From assembly GCF_040784935.1 (NCBI RefSeq), contig NZ_CP160680.1:248001-312000 (forward strand): a DNA stretch of 64,000 nt, in the 5' to 3' direction. Made by a program: the position numbers and the translations under genes. The DNA is from Lewinella sp. LCG006 (GTDB lineage Bacteria > Bacteroidota > Bacteroidia > Chitinophagales > Saprospiraceae). The notes beneath the pieces were generated by a model. It saw nothing but the letters and a program-made list of their open reading frames with translations, was not told the DNA's origin and made no database searches. Shown piece by piece: positions 43,981-53,506 of the stretch (position 1 is the stretch's first letter; the number at the start of each line of letters is the position of its first letter).

Positions 43981-44745
43981 ATGAAAAACCAAGACAACCC
44001 CGATTTGAAGCTGGCCGTACTGATCGACGCCGATAACGTTCCCTACAAAATGGTCAAAGAAATGATGGAAGAGCTTGCTAAATTTGGCACACTCACCATC
44101 AAGCGCATTTACGGTGACTGGACCAAGCCCCATGTCCGGGGTTGGAAGCAAGTATTGCTCGAACACGCCATCACTCCGATCCAACAATACAGCTACACCA
44201 CTGGTAAAAACGCCACCGATTCCGCTATGATCATCGACGCCATGGACATCCTTTATGGTGCTAAAGTCGACGGTTTCTGTATAGTTTCCAGCGATAGCGA
44301 CTTTACCCGCCTCGCTACTCGCTTACGTGAATCCGGGATGCGCGTGATCGGAATGGGTGAGCAAAAAACGCCAGAGCCTTTTATTGTGGCTTGTGACCGT
44401 TTTATCTTTATCGAAATCCTCAAACCACCCACCAAAAAGAAAAAGGTTGGTACCGGAGGTACAACGAGTCGTAGCAAGAAAGAGGTGGTTCCCAGCAAGA
44501 TCAAGCAGCTCATTGCGGAAACCATCGATGATATCAGCGACGACGATGGCTGGGCATTCCTCGGAGAAGTAGGTAGCTTGATGCTAAAAAAACAGCCCCA
44601 GTTTGACCCCCGGAATTATGGGTTCAACAAACTCACGCCCTTATTAAAATCACTGACGGGCATGATCGAAATTGATGAGCGCGAATCTCCTGGCCGTGGC
44701 CACTCCAAGCATATTTATGCAAGGTTGAAGCGGCGGCCTAAATAG
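43981..44745 (+). CDS. NYN-domain (PIN-like) nuclease with C-terminal LOTUS/OST-HTH domain
   Basis: 254 residues from the ATG at 43981. The frame is open from 43825, but that stretch contains the terminator of the previous gene, so it is not translated. The NYN core has its acidic residues: LAVLIDADNVPYKMV, KRIYGDWTKPHVRGW, KNATDSAMIIDAMDILYG and FCIVSSDSDFTRLATRLRES. After a basic linker (~150-175) comes a domain starting SKIKQLIAETIDDISDDDGW and ending HSKHIYARLKRR, typical of OST-HTH/LOTUS domains that bind RNA. Proteins of this arrangement are putative RNA-processing enzymes; target RNA unknown. A 123-bp palindromic element follows directly. Confidence 0.9.
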   Translation: MKNQDNPDLKLAVLIDADNVPYKMVKEMMEELAKFGTLTIKRIYGDWTKPHVRGWKQVLLEHAITPIQQYSYTTGKNATDSAMIIDAMDILYGAKVDGFCIVSSDSDFTRLATRLRESGMRVIGMGEQKTPEPFIVACDRFIFIEILKPPTKKKKVGTGGTTSRSKKEVVPSKIKQLIAETIDDISDDDGWAFLGEVGSLMLKKQPQFDPRNYGFNKLTPLLKSLTGMIEIDERESPGRGHSKHIYARLKRRPK

Positions 44746-44759
44746 GACCTAAGTAAAAA

Positions 44760-44882
44760 GACGGAAATAACTGCCCCCATTTTTTCTACCGATTCGCGAA
44801 TATTTTCACGCAAGCTCCTTTTAGTCGCTTGCTTAGAAAATTTTAGCGAATCAAAAATGGGGGCAGTTATTTTTAATCCGTC
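44760..44882. repeat. 123-bp palindromic element, copy B
   Basis: Same length and almost the same sequence as the copy at 11992-12114. Arms begin GACGGAAATAACTGCCCC and end GGGGCAGTTATTTTTAATCC plus GTC. The stem block at 44773-44777 (GCCCC) pairs with 44860-44864 (GGGGC), where copy A has TATTC and GAATA. Its right end touches the stop codon of the minus-strand gene at 44884, and its left end is 15 bp from the end of the NYN gene, so it fills the gap between two convergent genes. Confidence 0.9.
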
Positions 44883-44883
44883 A

Positions 44884-46173
44884 CTAACGGATACTAAAGG
44901 GCAAATTATTTGTAAACATCATCCCTCCTAATTCTTGCAAGAAGTATTCCCCCTGAACCAACTGGCTTGACCATTGCTGAGGGCTGAGTTTCACGTTGGG
45001 ATAAAAGAGCTTGCAGACCGTCATTTGTCTCCCTGTAAACCTATTCAAGCTTGGAATAACGCGAACGATATCGCCTCGAAAAATGGGAATATCAAATTCA
45101 ATATGCCTTGAGGAAGGTATTTCGCCAGAAAGCATCCATGAAAACCGGGTATTCTCAAACTCAAATCCCCCTTCACCGTTTCGAACCAAGCGACTGATTG
45201 GACTCTCCAGGAGGAAGTACCCGTCGGGGCTAGCCATCTTTATAGAGATACGCCGAGCTTCATTCAAAGAGCTTACACTTGGTTCCAACCTCGTTATTTC
45301 ATCCGGCAAATGATCGCCTCGAAAGAGGTATTGGTACTTATCCCTTTTTGGCGAAAGCGATGCCCGAATGATAAAATCTTCGAGAATATCATCTTCCGGA
45401 ATTTGCAAATACAATTCTCGCCCTTCAAACCGACCATCACGACTGTCAGAAAAAGGAATACTCACTCGATCACCGAGATAAGGGTGATAAGCGGTAACCT
45501 GAAGTTGCCACCGACCGAAAACCGGTAAAACAATTTTTTTCTCACGAGAGATGGTCGGTAAATCGTCGTAACGAAAGGTTTTTCCGTTAAATTCTTGCTG
45601 ATGCAAAATGTATCGCCAAGGTACTTGGCTACCTGTTCTAAGAAAAATATAATAATCTTCTGCACACTGGTCTATCCCTTCAATTGCTCCAGTTTGGTAA
45701 CGTGACCGAAACCTTTTATCCGTGAGTTCTGCTTTAGGAGGAAATTGCACTTGAGAAAGACTATAATCCAAGCCTGTAAAATGATAGAAGACTTGTTCAC
45801 TTAGGGCGTATTGCCCCAAGGCATTCATCTCTCGTGGACGGGCTACAGCTTGGTACAAAAAATCCTTTTCCAAACCATAAACGGTATAAACCTTGGTCAA
45901 ATCTTCCTCATCGGCACTTACAGGAACATAATAATGAATCACCGTAAGATGAGACTGATCTGCCGAATAGCTTCTTAACCGAATCGTGTCGGTGTGTAAT
46001 TCCTTAAAAGGATTATAAAAATAATCATCGATGATTTCTCCTTCCTCCCCAGAAAGGAAACAGTAAGATATAGTGGCATCAGCAAGCTGATCAACAGGAA
46101 TGGTGACCGTGAATGACTGCGCCGCTGCTGGTGTTCCAAAGAGGATACCCAAACCGAATAAAAAGTTTTTCAT
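44884..46173 (-). CDS. Secreted protein of unknown function
   Basis: 429 residues with signal peptide MKNFLFGLGILFGTPAAAQ. The mature part is beta-rich with three similar segments (SQVPWRYILHQQEF; GRWQLQVTAYHPYLGDRVSI; DDILEDFIIRASLSPKRDKY) and few cysteines. No catalytic motif, sorting domain or membrane helix is visible, so it probably remains in the periplasm or is surface-linked by another partner. No family recognised. It ends against the palindromic element copy B. Confidence 0.7.
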   Translation of the reverse strand: MKNFLFGLGILFGTPAAAQSFTVTIPVDQLADATISYCFLSGEEGEIIDDYFYNPFKELHTDTIRLRSYSADQSHLTVIHYYVPVSADEEDLTKVYTVYGLEKDFLYQAVARPREMNALGQYALSEQVFYHFTGLDYSLSQVQFPPKAELTDKRFRSRYQTGAIEGIDQCAEDYYIFLRTGSQVPWRYILHQQEFNGKTFRYDDLPTISREKKIVLPVFGRWQLQVTAYHPYLGDRVSIPFSDSRDGRFEGRELYLQIPEDDILEDFIIRASLSPKRDKYQYLFRGDHLPDEITRLEPSVSSLNEARRISIKMASPDGYFLLESPISRLVRNGEGGFEFENTRFSWMLSGEIPSSRHIEFDIPIFRGDIVRVIPSLNRFTGRQMTVCKLFYPNVKLSPQQWSSQLVQGEYFLQELGGMMFTNNLPFSIR

Positions 46174-46283
46174 CGTTCAGAGAGATGTTGATTTACAGAG
46201 CTAATATACAAAACCAAGGAAACTCTTAGTTACCGCCTATTTTTTAACCGATAGAAGTCCAGCTTAATAGCACATCTTCTTGT

Positions 46284-47915
46284 TTATCGAACGACCAACT
46301 CAAAAGCAACCCGCCGGTTTTTGCGGCGACCTTCTTTCGTGGTATTCGATGCAATGGGTTGGCTTTCGCCAAAACCTTCGTGCGCCATTCTCTCGGCATT
46401 TACACCAGCACTTTGAAGGTACTCGAAGCAAGCTTGCGCACGTGCTTGAGACAGCTTGAGGTTATCAGCAGCCTTACCCTGGCTATCCGTATGACCACTA
46501 ATGGTAAGATGATAATAAGGATGTGCCATCAATATCGCAACCAGCTCATCCAGCTTCTCTTGCGAACTTCCCTTGAGTTGATTGCTCCCCGTTTCGAATT
46601 GTACGGCTTCCGTCACGACAGCCAAGGTTTCTTTGATGGCTTCACTGACTTCCGGACAACCGCCATGGTCTTTGGTACCCGCCAGTAGCGGGCATTTATC
46701 TTCGGCATCAATCATGCCATCGCCATCGCTATCCGGGCAACCTTTTGTTGCGATTGATCCAGCGAGTTCGGGACATTGGTCCTCATCATCGGGTACGCCA
46801 TCATGGTCTTTGTCTACGTAAGGGCAACCTTCGCCTTCACTGGTGCCCGCCAAATTTGGGCAGCGGTCACGGGCATCTTCAATCCCATCACCATCGGCAT
46901 CTGGGCAACCCGACAAACCATTGACAGCGGGGCAATAAGGGCACATATCTTGCTCGTCCTTCAAGCCATCACCATCCGCATCAGGGCATCCCTTCGCACT
47001 GATGGCACCAGGATAATCGGGGCAATCATCCACAAAGTCAGCCACCCCGTCAAAATCGGTATCAGGACAACCACGAGCATCTAATTTTCCTGCCTGGTAT
47101 GGACATAGGTCAACATTATCGGGCAGGCCATCGCCATCGCTATCGGGGCAGCCTTTGGCATACTCAACACCAGCCTGCTCGGGGCAGGCGTCGTCTTTAT
47201 CCAAAAAACCATCACGATCATAATCTGGTGTGACCCAACGATAACTAACGGTCACCCCACCGGTCACGTACCAATCATCGGTATCTGATCTCCCTGAATT
47301 GGATACCCCATCGAGCTGATCCGTGAAGGTTTTACGCGCACCAACTTCCAAGCCCAGGCTCGTATGCTTGCTCAGGTCAAAGCGAAGCCCTCCCCCCATA
47401 GGCAGGACAAATGCCGGAGATTCTTGCGCATCAATATCAGCTTGTATCTTGGGAGGAAAACCATCGATGCCTGGATTACCATACCGGGTAGAATGCTCAA
47501 AGAAGGTCAAACCAGCCCCCACAAAAAAGTAGGGAGAAACGATATTTCGGTACCCGCCAGTAGCAGGATAACGACGCTGCGCGAAAGGTTCCCATACCAA
47601 TTGGAGACTCCCTTCCACAAGTTGACCGGTAAAGGAAAAATCGCGTTCCCTGATAACAGCAATCTCACTGAAAGCATCTGCGCCTTCGTAGCTCGCCGAT
47701 TGGATGCCCGCCCGCAGCAAAAAGCTTTTGCTGATGGGTAACCCAAATTGCAGCCCTGGCGCAAACTGCACCTGGTCCCAGTTGGGAATACGGTCTTCTA
47801 CTTGCAAGTCACCAAAATAAGTGCTTCCACCAAGTAATAAATTGAGTTCTGCCCGCGGCTGGGCCAGCAAAGTCACAGACCATAATAGTCCGCACCAAAG
47901 GATGTAGTGTCTCAT
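46284..47915 (-). CDS. OmpA-family protein with beta-barrel-like domain and TSP3 repeats
   Basis: 543 residues from the ATG at 47915, which yields signal peptide MRHYILWCGLLWSVTLLAQ; an open stretch to 48017 lacks one. Residues ~20-230 are a barrel-like domain similar to Bacteroidota DUF6089 proteins (ELNLLLGGSTYFGDLQ). Seven TSP3-type calcium repeats follow (~235-420; DxDxDGxxDxxDxCPxxxG). The C-terminal OmpA domain (~425-543) has ISGHTDSQGKAADNLKLSQAR and GFGESQPIASN, which bind peptidoglycan. Such proteins link the outer membrane to the cell wall, and related ones are part of T9SS/gliding machinery (for example PorE-like or SprF-associated), but this one cannot be assigned to a role with confidence. 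Confidence 0.88.
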   Translation of the reverse strand: MRHYILWCGLLWSVTLLAQPRAELNLLLGGSTYFGDLQVEDRIPNWDQVQFAPGLQFGLPISKSFLLRAGIQSASYEGADAFSEIAVIRERDFSFTGQLVEGSLQLVWEPFAQRRYPATGGYRNIVSPYFFVGAGLTFFEHSTRYGNPGIDGFPPKIQADIDAQESPAFVLPMGGGLRFDLSKHTSLGLEVGARKTFTDQLDGVSNSGRSDTDDWYVTGGVTVSYRWVTPDYDRDGFLDKDDACPEQAGVEYAKGCPDSDGDGLPDNVDLCPYQAGKLDARGCPDTDFDGVADFVDDCPDYPGAISAKGCPDADGDGLKDEQDMCPYCPAVNGLSGCPDADGDGIEDARDRCPNLAGTSEGEGCPYVDKDHDGVPDDEDQCPELAGSIATKGCPDSDGDGMIDAEDKCPLLAGTKDHGGCPEVSEAIKETLAVVTEAVQFETGSNQLKGSSQEKLDELVAILMAHPYYHLTISGHTDSQGKAADNLKLSQARAQACFEYLQSAGVNAERMAHEGFGESQPIASNTTKEGRRKNRRVAFELVVR

Positions 47916-48260
47916 AGGGATTACCTTGAATAATTGACTAAAACAGCTATTTTGCCGCTTAATCACGCTTTTTGAAACCTTCTGTACACAAGTGGCAAGC
48001 CACTTGCAGTTGTGCAATAATCAAGTAATTGATAATGTTGGATTGACCAATACCACTATCACGACAAACGTTGAATGCTTGCCGGTCAAATTTGTGTGTG
48101 TTTTCTCTAAAGCATGGAAAGTCAAATTGACCTTCAGTGGTTTCATGACCTAAAAGCGAAAGGATAAGAGGTAGTAAATATACCTCTGCGCACAAAAATC
48201 ACAAAAAAGTTGGGAACTTGCTGCCTTTTATGTCATAAATTAGCTTAATACGTTCAAATT
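47916..48260. other. 345-bp gap, no confident gene
   Basis: A hairpin AAGTGGC-AA-GCCACTT occurs at 47989-48004. A 78-codon minus-strand ORF (47959-48195) reads with mixed hydrophobic and polar residues but shows no recognised family or start context; I do not call it. The tract probably contains the divergent promoters for the OmpA and AAA genes. Confidence 0.45.
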
Positions 48261-49370
48261 TTGCGCAAAAAACAAACCAATTTGTCAATTACTTCTCCTT
48301 TTCTTCATGGGCCACGCGTTAGTACGCAAGCTGCTTATCAGTATTTGCAGCGCCTTTTCACACAACCAGCTCACCAGGTGCCTCCTGTTTGCCTATGGGG
48401 AAAACATGGAATTGGTAAGACGGAGTTGATTTTAGCACTGGCTCAGGAGAAAAGCTGGCCCTGTAGAGTGATCAATCCAGCACAGTTTGAAGAGATGGGT
48501 GACTTGATTGGCCTCCCCTATTTAGACCACAAGGAAGTTGGTGGTGCGCTAAGCCGTTTTGCCCCACCGGAATGGATCCCCCAAGGTGAGGGGCCTGGCA
48601 TTTTGTTGATTGATGATTTCAACCGAGCCGACGATCGCATTCTCCGAGGCTTGATGGCCTTGTGGCAAGCACGCCGCCTCAGCTCCTGGGCCTTACCGGA
48701 GGATTGGTACATTTTGCTGACGGGCAACCCCGAAGGGCAGCAGTATTCGGTCACGCCCGTAGATGAAGCCACCATTTCTCGTATGCTTCATTTGGAGTTG
48801 GTCTTTGACCTTGAGAGCTGGACCCAGTGGGCTCAAGCCAGCGGCCTGCCAGAAAAAGCCATTGAATTTGTACGGCTACATCCTGAAAGTATTGATGGCG
48901 AACAGACGACCGCACGCACACTGACCTTCCTCTTCCGGTTGTGGCAACAATACGGGCAGCCCATGCCGCCTGATCCGCAATTGGCATTATTGGCACATTC
49001 GGCGGTAGGGGCACAAGCTGCGCAAGCCTTCGTAGCGTTTTTGGCCAACGAAAGCATTCCGCTCCCCTCCGCAGCCGACTTTCTGGATGCCAATGCAGCC
49101 ATACAGCAATCGCTATTGGATCAACTGCTCACCGGAGAACTCCCCCGCGTAGACCGCTTGGCCACCCTGGGACAACGCATCCTCGACTACCTTCAAACAC
49201 ATCCTGAGCTTAGCGCTCAACAGGCTGCTGGACTGGAGCAATTCCTGCTTTCACCCACCCTCCCAGCTGATCAGCGGCTGGTGCTCCTCCACGGCCTAAG
49301 CAAGCAAGGGCATTCCGTGCTAGGGCAGTTGCTGAGGCATGGGGAGTTGAGTAAGTTGGTTTTGGGTTAG
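48261..49370 (+). CDS. MoxR-like AAA ATPase (AAA_5 type)
   Basis: 369 residues from a TTG start. Walker A GKHGIGKT (47-54), Walker B GILLIDDFNRAD, sensor 1 ILLTGNPEG and the second-region arginine context DEATISRMLHLEL (sensor 2/arginine-finger equivalent) are all present. The layout is that of dynein-related/MoxR ATPases, which act as chaperones, often with a VWA-domain partner. No VWA gene is adjacent here; the next gene in the same direction is nrdB after 588 bp. The C-terminal third (~200-369) is helical and may bind the substrate or partner. Specific target unknown. Confidence 0.85.
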   Translation: MRKKQTNLSITSPFLHGPRVSTQAAYQYLQRLFTQPAHQVPPVCLWGKHGIGKTELILALAQEKSWPCRVINPAQFEEMGDLIGLPYLDHKEVGGALSRFAPPEWIPQGEGPGILLIDDFNRADDRILRGLMALWQARRLSSWALPEDWYILLTGNPEGQQYSVTPVDEATISRMLHLELVFDLESWTQWAQASGLPEKAIEFVRLHPESIDGEQTTARTLTFLFRLWQQYGQPMPPDPQLALLAHSAVGAQAAQAFVAFLANESIPLPSAADFLDANAAIQQSLLDQLLTGELPRVDRLATLGQRILDYLQTHPELSAQQAAGLEQFLLSPTLPADQRLVLLHGLSKQGHSVLGQLLRHGELSKLVLG

Positions 49371-49505
49371 TTTGTTGGATGGTTGATGGTTGATGGTTTT
49401 TTGGTGACCTTGCCTAACCCTTACACGCTTCCAACACTTACACCCTTACACCAAAAAAACCACTTCCCACTTCCCTTTAATATAGTTGTCACCAAGCCGG
49501 GAAAG

Positions 49506-49607
49506 TTATCCACAAAAAAGTTATCCACATTGTGGAAAACTAATTACACAATTAATTATCATTGATAATCAGACACTTATGTTAGTTATCCACAAAATGT
49601 GGAAAAC
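49506..49607. promoter_or_regulatory. DnaA-box cluster upstream of nrdBA
   Basis: Three exact TTATCCACA boxes on the plus strand (49506-49514, 49521-49529, 49586-49594) and two inverted near-boxes TGTGGAAAA (49531-49539, 49599-49607; reverse complement TTTTCCACA) surround an AT-rich stretch with a TTATC-ATT-GATAA dyad (49556-49568). TTATNCACA is the conserved DnaA site. In E. coli, DnaA boxes regulate nrdAB, so a role in nrd control is likely; an origin-like or titration site is the alternative. Confidence 0.72.
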
Positions 49608-49780
49608 TGATTAACGTTTTTTTATTCTTAGCCCCTATCTTAGTGAAACCAAAGCGCCGAATAGGTAAATAAAACTTACTGATACCATTTTAACTATCTC
49701 TTTTCCAGCAGGAGCTTATTCGGTAAACAAACATTAAGGGGAACGCGAGGGAGCGGTATTTTTCCGATCTCAAAACCTTT

Positions 49781-49818
49781 ATGATCATGGCTACTGTTAC
49801 GGCAGTGGCCATCGTCAT
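49781..49818 (+). promoter_or_regulatory. Leader hairpin upstream of nrdB
   Basis: ATGATCATGGCTACTG, a TTACGG loop, and CAGTGGCCATCGTCAT pair at 13 of 16 positions. It lies ~140 bases before the nrdB start. It may be a structured mRNA leader or a terminator remnant; the role is unproven. Confidence 0.35.
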
Positions 49819-49958
49819 GCCCCGAACCTGTGCCACAAAACTACCTAGCATGTTGTGCTTGCCTGACCATTTCGCTACGCAATGGGCGGGGGTTGTAGCC
49901 ACTAAACGAAACGAGTTGTAGCATTGAAATTTTAATATTTTATAAACGGAAGTAAAAG

Positions 49959-50936
49959 ATGAACGAAAACGTAGAGCCGATCCTGGTAGAAAACCCTAAC
50001 CGTTTTGTACTTTTCCCTATTCAACACGATGATATCTGGGCGGAGTACAAAAAATCGGAAGCTTGTATCTGGACGGCAGAGGAGATTGACCTGAGCCAGG
50101 ATTTGACGGACTGGACAGAAAAGTTGAATGATGATGAACGCCATTTTATTAAACATGTACTTGCTTTCTTTGCCGCTTCGGACGGGATTGTAAACGAAAA
50201 CCTGGCAGAAAACTTCGTTGCAGAAGTGCAGTATACGGAGGCTAAGTTCTTCTACGGTTTTCAGATCATGATGGAGAACATTCACTCGGAGACTTATTCC
50301 CTCCTGATTGACACCTATATTAAGGACAACAAAGAGAAGGACTACCTCTTCAACGCCATTGAGACGATGGACTGTGTGAAGAAGAAAGCCGAGTGGGCCA
50401 TGCGCTGGATTGACAACGGCACCTTTGCCGAGCGGCTCATCGCTTTTGCAGCGGTAGAAGGTATTTTCTTCTCCGGTTCTTTCTGCTCCATCTTCTGGTT
50501 GAAGAAGCGTGGCTTGATGCCGGGCTTGAGTTTCTCCAACGAGTTGATCAGCAGAGACGAAGGGATGCACTGTGATTTTGCCTGCCTGCTGTACAATGAC
50601 CACATTCAGAACAAGCTGCCCAAATCGCAGATCCGCGACATCATCGCCAACGCGGTAGAGATCGAAAAGGAATTCGTGACGGATGCCCTGCCAGTGAGCC
50701 TCATCGGTATGAACGCCGACATGATGTGCCAATACATTGAGTTTGTGGCCGACCGACTGCTGGTAGCCCTGAACGTAGGTAAGATCTTCAACGCCGAGAA
50801 CCCCTTCCCCTGGATGGACCTTATCTCACTGGAAGGCAAAACCAACTTCTTCGAAAAGCGCGTAGGCGACTACCAAAAGAGCGGCGTGATGGCCGATCGG
50901 GATAGCCAGGTGTTTTCGTTGGATGAAGATTTTTAA
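49959..50936 (+). CDS. nrdB: Ribonucleoside-diphosphate reductase small (beta) subunit, class I
   Basis: 325 residues. NrdB holds the metal-radical cofactor that starts reduction of ribonucleotides. Visible metal and radical residues: Asp75 in [11 protein letters not shown], Glu106 and His109 in [10 protein letters not shown], and radical Tyr113 four residues on. Later ligands lie in [12 protein letters not shown] and [10 protein letters not shown]. The C-terminal tail QVFSLDEDF is the usual anchor to the large subunit. The sequence has the eukaryote-like R2 form common in Bacteroidota. It precedes nrdA by 157 bp, in the order nrdB-nrdA, and is downstream of a DnaA-box cluster. Confidence 0.97.
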   Translation: MNENVEPILVENPNRFVLFPIQHDDIWAEYKKSEACIWTAEEIDLSQDLTDWTEKLNDDERHFIKHVLAFFAASDGIVNENLAENFVAEVQYTEAKFFYGFQIMMENIHSETYSLLIDTYIKDNKEKDYLFNAIETMDCVKKKAEWAMRWIDNGTFAERLIAFAAVEGIFFSGSFCSIFWLKKRGLMPGLSFSNELISRDEGMHCDFACLLYNDHIQNKLPKSQIRDIIANAVEIEKEFVTDALPVSLIGMNADMMCQYIEFVADRLLVALNVGKIFNAENPFPWMDLISLEGKTNFFEKRVGDYQKSGVMADRDSQVFSLDEDF

Positions 50937-50939
50937 TGG

Positions 50940-51060
50940 TTGGAAAAGTGTAAGGGTGTAAGGGTGTAAACGTTTGGTTCACCTAAAAACAACCTTTACA
51001 CCTTTACACTCACCCAACCTTTACACCTTGTTACACACACCCAACCTTTACACCATAAAA
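50940..51060. repeat. GTGTAAGG / CCTTTACAC low-complexity tract
   Basis: GTGTAAGGGTGTAAGGGTGT on the left is mirrored by repeated CCTTTACAC(C) on the right, so the intergenic space between nrdB and nrdA could fold back. A similar tract on the plus strand is at 35252-35300, and shorter TTACAC runs are at 49417-49450. Confidence 0.6.
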
Positions 51061-51093
51061 TAACTTAAACACCACCATAAATACACACCAAAG

Positions 51094-53490
51094 ATGGAAG
51101 TAGTAAAAAGAGGCGGAAAGCGGGAAGCCGTAAGCTTTGACAAGATCACCGCTCGTATTAAAAAATTGAATTATAGCCTGGCCAAGCAGGTAGACCATAT
51201 TGAGATTGCCAAGAAGGTGATCCAGGGGCTTTATGATGGTGTGACTACCACGGAGCTGGATAACCTTGCCGCCGAGACGGCAGCGAGTATGGCGACAGAC
51301 CACCCGGATTATGCGATCCTGGCGGCGCGTATTGCGGTTTCGAACCTGCATAAAAATACGGATAAGTCTTTCAGCGAAACGATGAAAGCACTTTATGAAT
51401 ATATCGATCCTAAAACCGGGGAACCGGCCGGACTGATCAGCAAGGAAGCTTACGAGGTCATCTGGAAACACCGTGACAGTTTTGACAGCGCGATCATCTA
51501 TGACCGCGACTACCAGTTTGACTTTTTTGGTTTTAAAACCCTGGAACGTTCGTACCTGATGCGGATGGATGGCAACGTGGTGGAACGTCCACAGCACATG
51601 CTGATGCGGGTAGCGGTAGGCATTCACGGTGACGATATTGAGAAGGTGTTGGAGACCTACCACCTGATGTCGCAGAAGTGGTTTATTCACGCCACTCCTA
51701 CCCTTTTCAATGCAGGAACACCACGGCCGCAGTTGTCGAGCTGCTTCCTCTTGTCGATGACGGAAGACAGCATTCCGGGTATCTTTGAGACGCTGGACCG
51801 TTGTGCAAAAATCTCGCAGTCGGCTGGTGGTATTGGACTGAGCATTCACAACATCCGCGCCAAAGGCAGCTACATCAAAGGCACCGGCGGCACCAGCAAC
51901 GGGATTGTACCTATGCTGAAGGTATTCAACGATACGGCCCGCTACGTGGACCAGGGAGGTGGTAAGCGCAAGGGCGCTTTTGCGATCTACCTGGAGCCTT
52001 GGCACGCGGACATCTTCGACTTTCTGGAACTGAAGAAAAACCACGGTAAGGAAGAGATGCGTGCGCGCGACCTGTTCTACGCCATGTGGATGCCCGACCT
52101 ATTTATGATGCGCGTGAAGGAAAACGGCAACTGGTCGCTGTTTGACCCCAACGAAGCTCCAGGTTTGTTTGATGTACACAGCGGCGAATTTGAGGCCCTG
52201 TACCACAAGTACGAGCAGGAAGGACGCGCCCGTAAAGTGGTGAAAGCCCAGGACCTGTGGTTCGCGATTTTGGAAAGCCAGATCGAAACGGGTACGCCTT
52301 ACATCCTGTACAAAGATGCGGCCAACCGCAAGAGCAACCAGAAAAACCTGGGCACCATCCGCAGCTCGAACCTGTGTACGGAAATCATGGAGTACACTTC
52401 GCCCGACGAAGTGGCAGTGTGTAACCTGGCGAGTTTGGCCCTGGCCAAGTACGTGAAGAAAGACGGCACCTACGACTTTAAGCGCCTGTACGAGGTGACG
52501 CGCATTGTGACGCGCAACCTGAACAAGGTGATTGATGTGAACTACTACCCCATCCCCGAGGCACGGAACAGCAATATGCGTCACCGTCCGATTGGACTGG
52601 GCGTACAAGGATTGGCCGATGCGTTTATCCTGATGCGTTACCCATTTGATAGCCCTGAGGCACGCCAGCTGAACAAGGACATCTTTGAGACCATCTACTT
52701 TGCGGCCCTCACCGAGAGCTGTGCGATGGCTGCCGAAGATGGTGCTTACCAGAGCTACGAGGGTTCGCCCGCCAGCAAGGGCATTCTACAGTACGACATG
52801 TGGGACGTGCAACCCAGCGACCGTTGGGATTGGGCTGGACTGAAGAAGGACATCAAGAAGAATGGTCTGCGCAACAGCTTGTTGGTAGCACCCATGCCTA
52901 CGGCATCTACTTCGCAGATCCTGGGCAACAACGAATGTTTTGAGCCTTACACTTCGAACATCTACAGTCGCCGGACGCTGTCTGGTGAGTTTGTGATCGT
53001 AAACAAGCACCTGCTGCGCGACCTGAACCGCCTCGGCCTCTGGTCGGACGACATGAAGCACCGCCTGATGGCGGCCAACGGCTCGATCCAAAACTTCGAC
53101 GATATTCCTCAGGAACTGAAAGACCTGTACAAGACGGTCTGGGAGATCAGTCAGCGCGTGATCATCGACATGGCGGCCGACCGCGGCGCGTTTATTTGCC
53201 AGAGTCAGAGCATGAACTTGTTTGTGCAGAACCCGACCTTCGGTAAGCTTTCCTCGATGCACTTCTACGCCTGGGAGCAAGGCCTGAAAACGGGCATGTA
53301 CTACCTGCGCTCGAAGGCAGCGGTGAACCCGATCAAATTTACCGTCAACGCAGAGGCGCAAGCATCGGTAAAAGCGGAAAACCTGGCGGCGGTAGCCAAC
53401 GGCGGCAGCAGCATCAGCCAAGCCACAGCAGCCGAAGAAGGACAAGCCTGTAGCCTGGATGATCCGGACTGCTTGATGTGTTCTGGTTGA
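51094..53490 (+). CDS. nrdA: Ribonucleoside-diphosphate reductase large (alpha) subunit, class I
   Basis: 798 residues. An N-terminal ATP-cone ([20 protein letters not shown]) gives allosteric activity control. The core has [20 protein letters not shown] with the first redox Cys (after PRPQLSSC), [27 protein letters not shown] with the thiyl-radical Cys-containing loop and Glu, [12 protein letters not shown], and [20 protein letters not shown]. The C-terminal [13 protein letters not shown] supplies the thioredoxin/glutaredoxin-exchanging CxxC. All catalytic elements are intact. It forms the enzyme with NrdB and makes deoxyribonucleotides for replication. A large palindrome with a T-run follows and probably terminates the transcript. 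Confidence 0.97.
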   Translation: MEVVKRGGKREAVSFDKITARIKKLNYSLAKQVDHIEIAKKVIQGLYDGVTTTELDNLAAETAASMATDHPDYAILAARIAVSNLHKNTDKSFSETMKALYEYIDPKTGEPAGLISKEAYEVIWKHRDSFDSAIIYDRDYQFDFFGFKTLERSYLMRMDGNVVERPQHMLMRVAVGIHGDDIEKVLETYHLMSQKWFIHATPTLFNAGTPRPQLSSCFLLSMTEDSIPGIFETLDRCAKISQSAGGIGLSIHNIRAKGSYIKGTGGTSNGIVPMLKVFNDTARYVDQGGGKRKGAFAIYLEPWHADIFDFLELKKNHGKEEMRARDLFYAMWMPDLFMMRVKENGNWSLFDPNEAPGLFDVHSGEFEALYHKYEQEGRARKVVKAQDLWFAILESQIETGTPYILYKDAANRKSNQKNLGTIRSSNLCTEIMEYTSPDEVAVCNLASLALAKYVKKDGTYDFKRLYEVTRIVTRNLNKVIDVNYYPIPEARNSNMRHRPIGLGVQGLADAFILMRYPFDSPEARQLNKDIFETIYFAALTESCAMAAEDGAYQSYEGSPASKGILQYDMWDVQPSDRWDWAGLKKDIKKNGLRNSLLVAPMPTASTSQILGNNECFEPYTSNIYSRRTLSGEFVIVNKHLLRDLNRLGLWSDDMKHRLMAANGSIQNFDDIPQELKDLYKTVWEISQRVIIDMAADRGAFICQSQSMNLFVQNPTFGKLSSMHFYAWEQGLKTGMYYLRSKAAVNPIKFTVNAEAQASVKAENLAAVANGGSSISQATAAEEGQACSLDDPDCLMCSG

Positions 53491-53506
53491 TCTTAAAAGG
53501 CGTGAC

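Larger units (their letters stand above)
49371..49958. other. 588-bp regulatory region upstream of nrdB
   Basis: No convincing gene. It contains a T/G-rich GGATGGTTGATGG stretch, TTACAC-type sequence (49420-49450), a cluster of DnaA boxes (49506-49607) around AT-rich sequence, and a hairpin (49781-49818) in the likely nrd leader. A 70-codon minus-strand ORF (49690-49902) has no protein-like pattern. Confidence 0.6.

Noticed and set aside
47959-48195. 78-codon minus-strand ORF upstream of the OmpA gene
   Set aside because: No recognised family, no clear start signal, and it lies across likely promoter sequence. Could be real but is not supported.
49690-49902. 70-codon minus-strand ORF in the nrdB upstream region
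   Set aside because: No pattern of a real protein, and it overlaps the leader hairpin.
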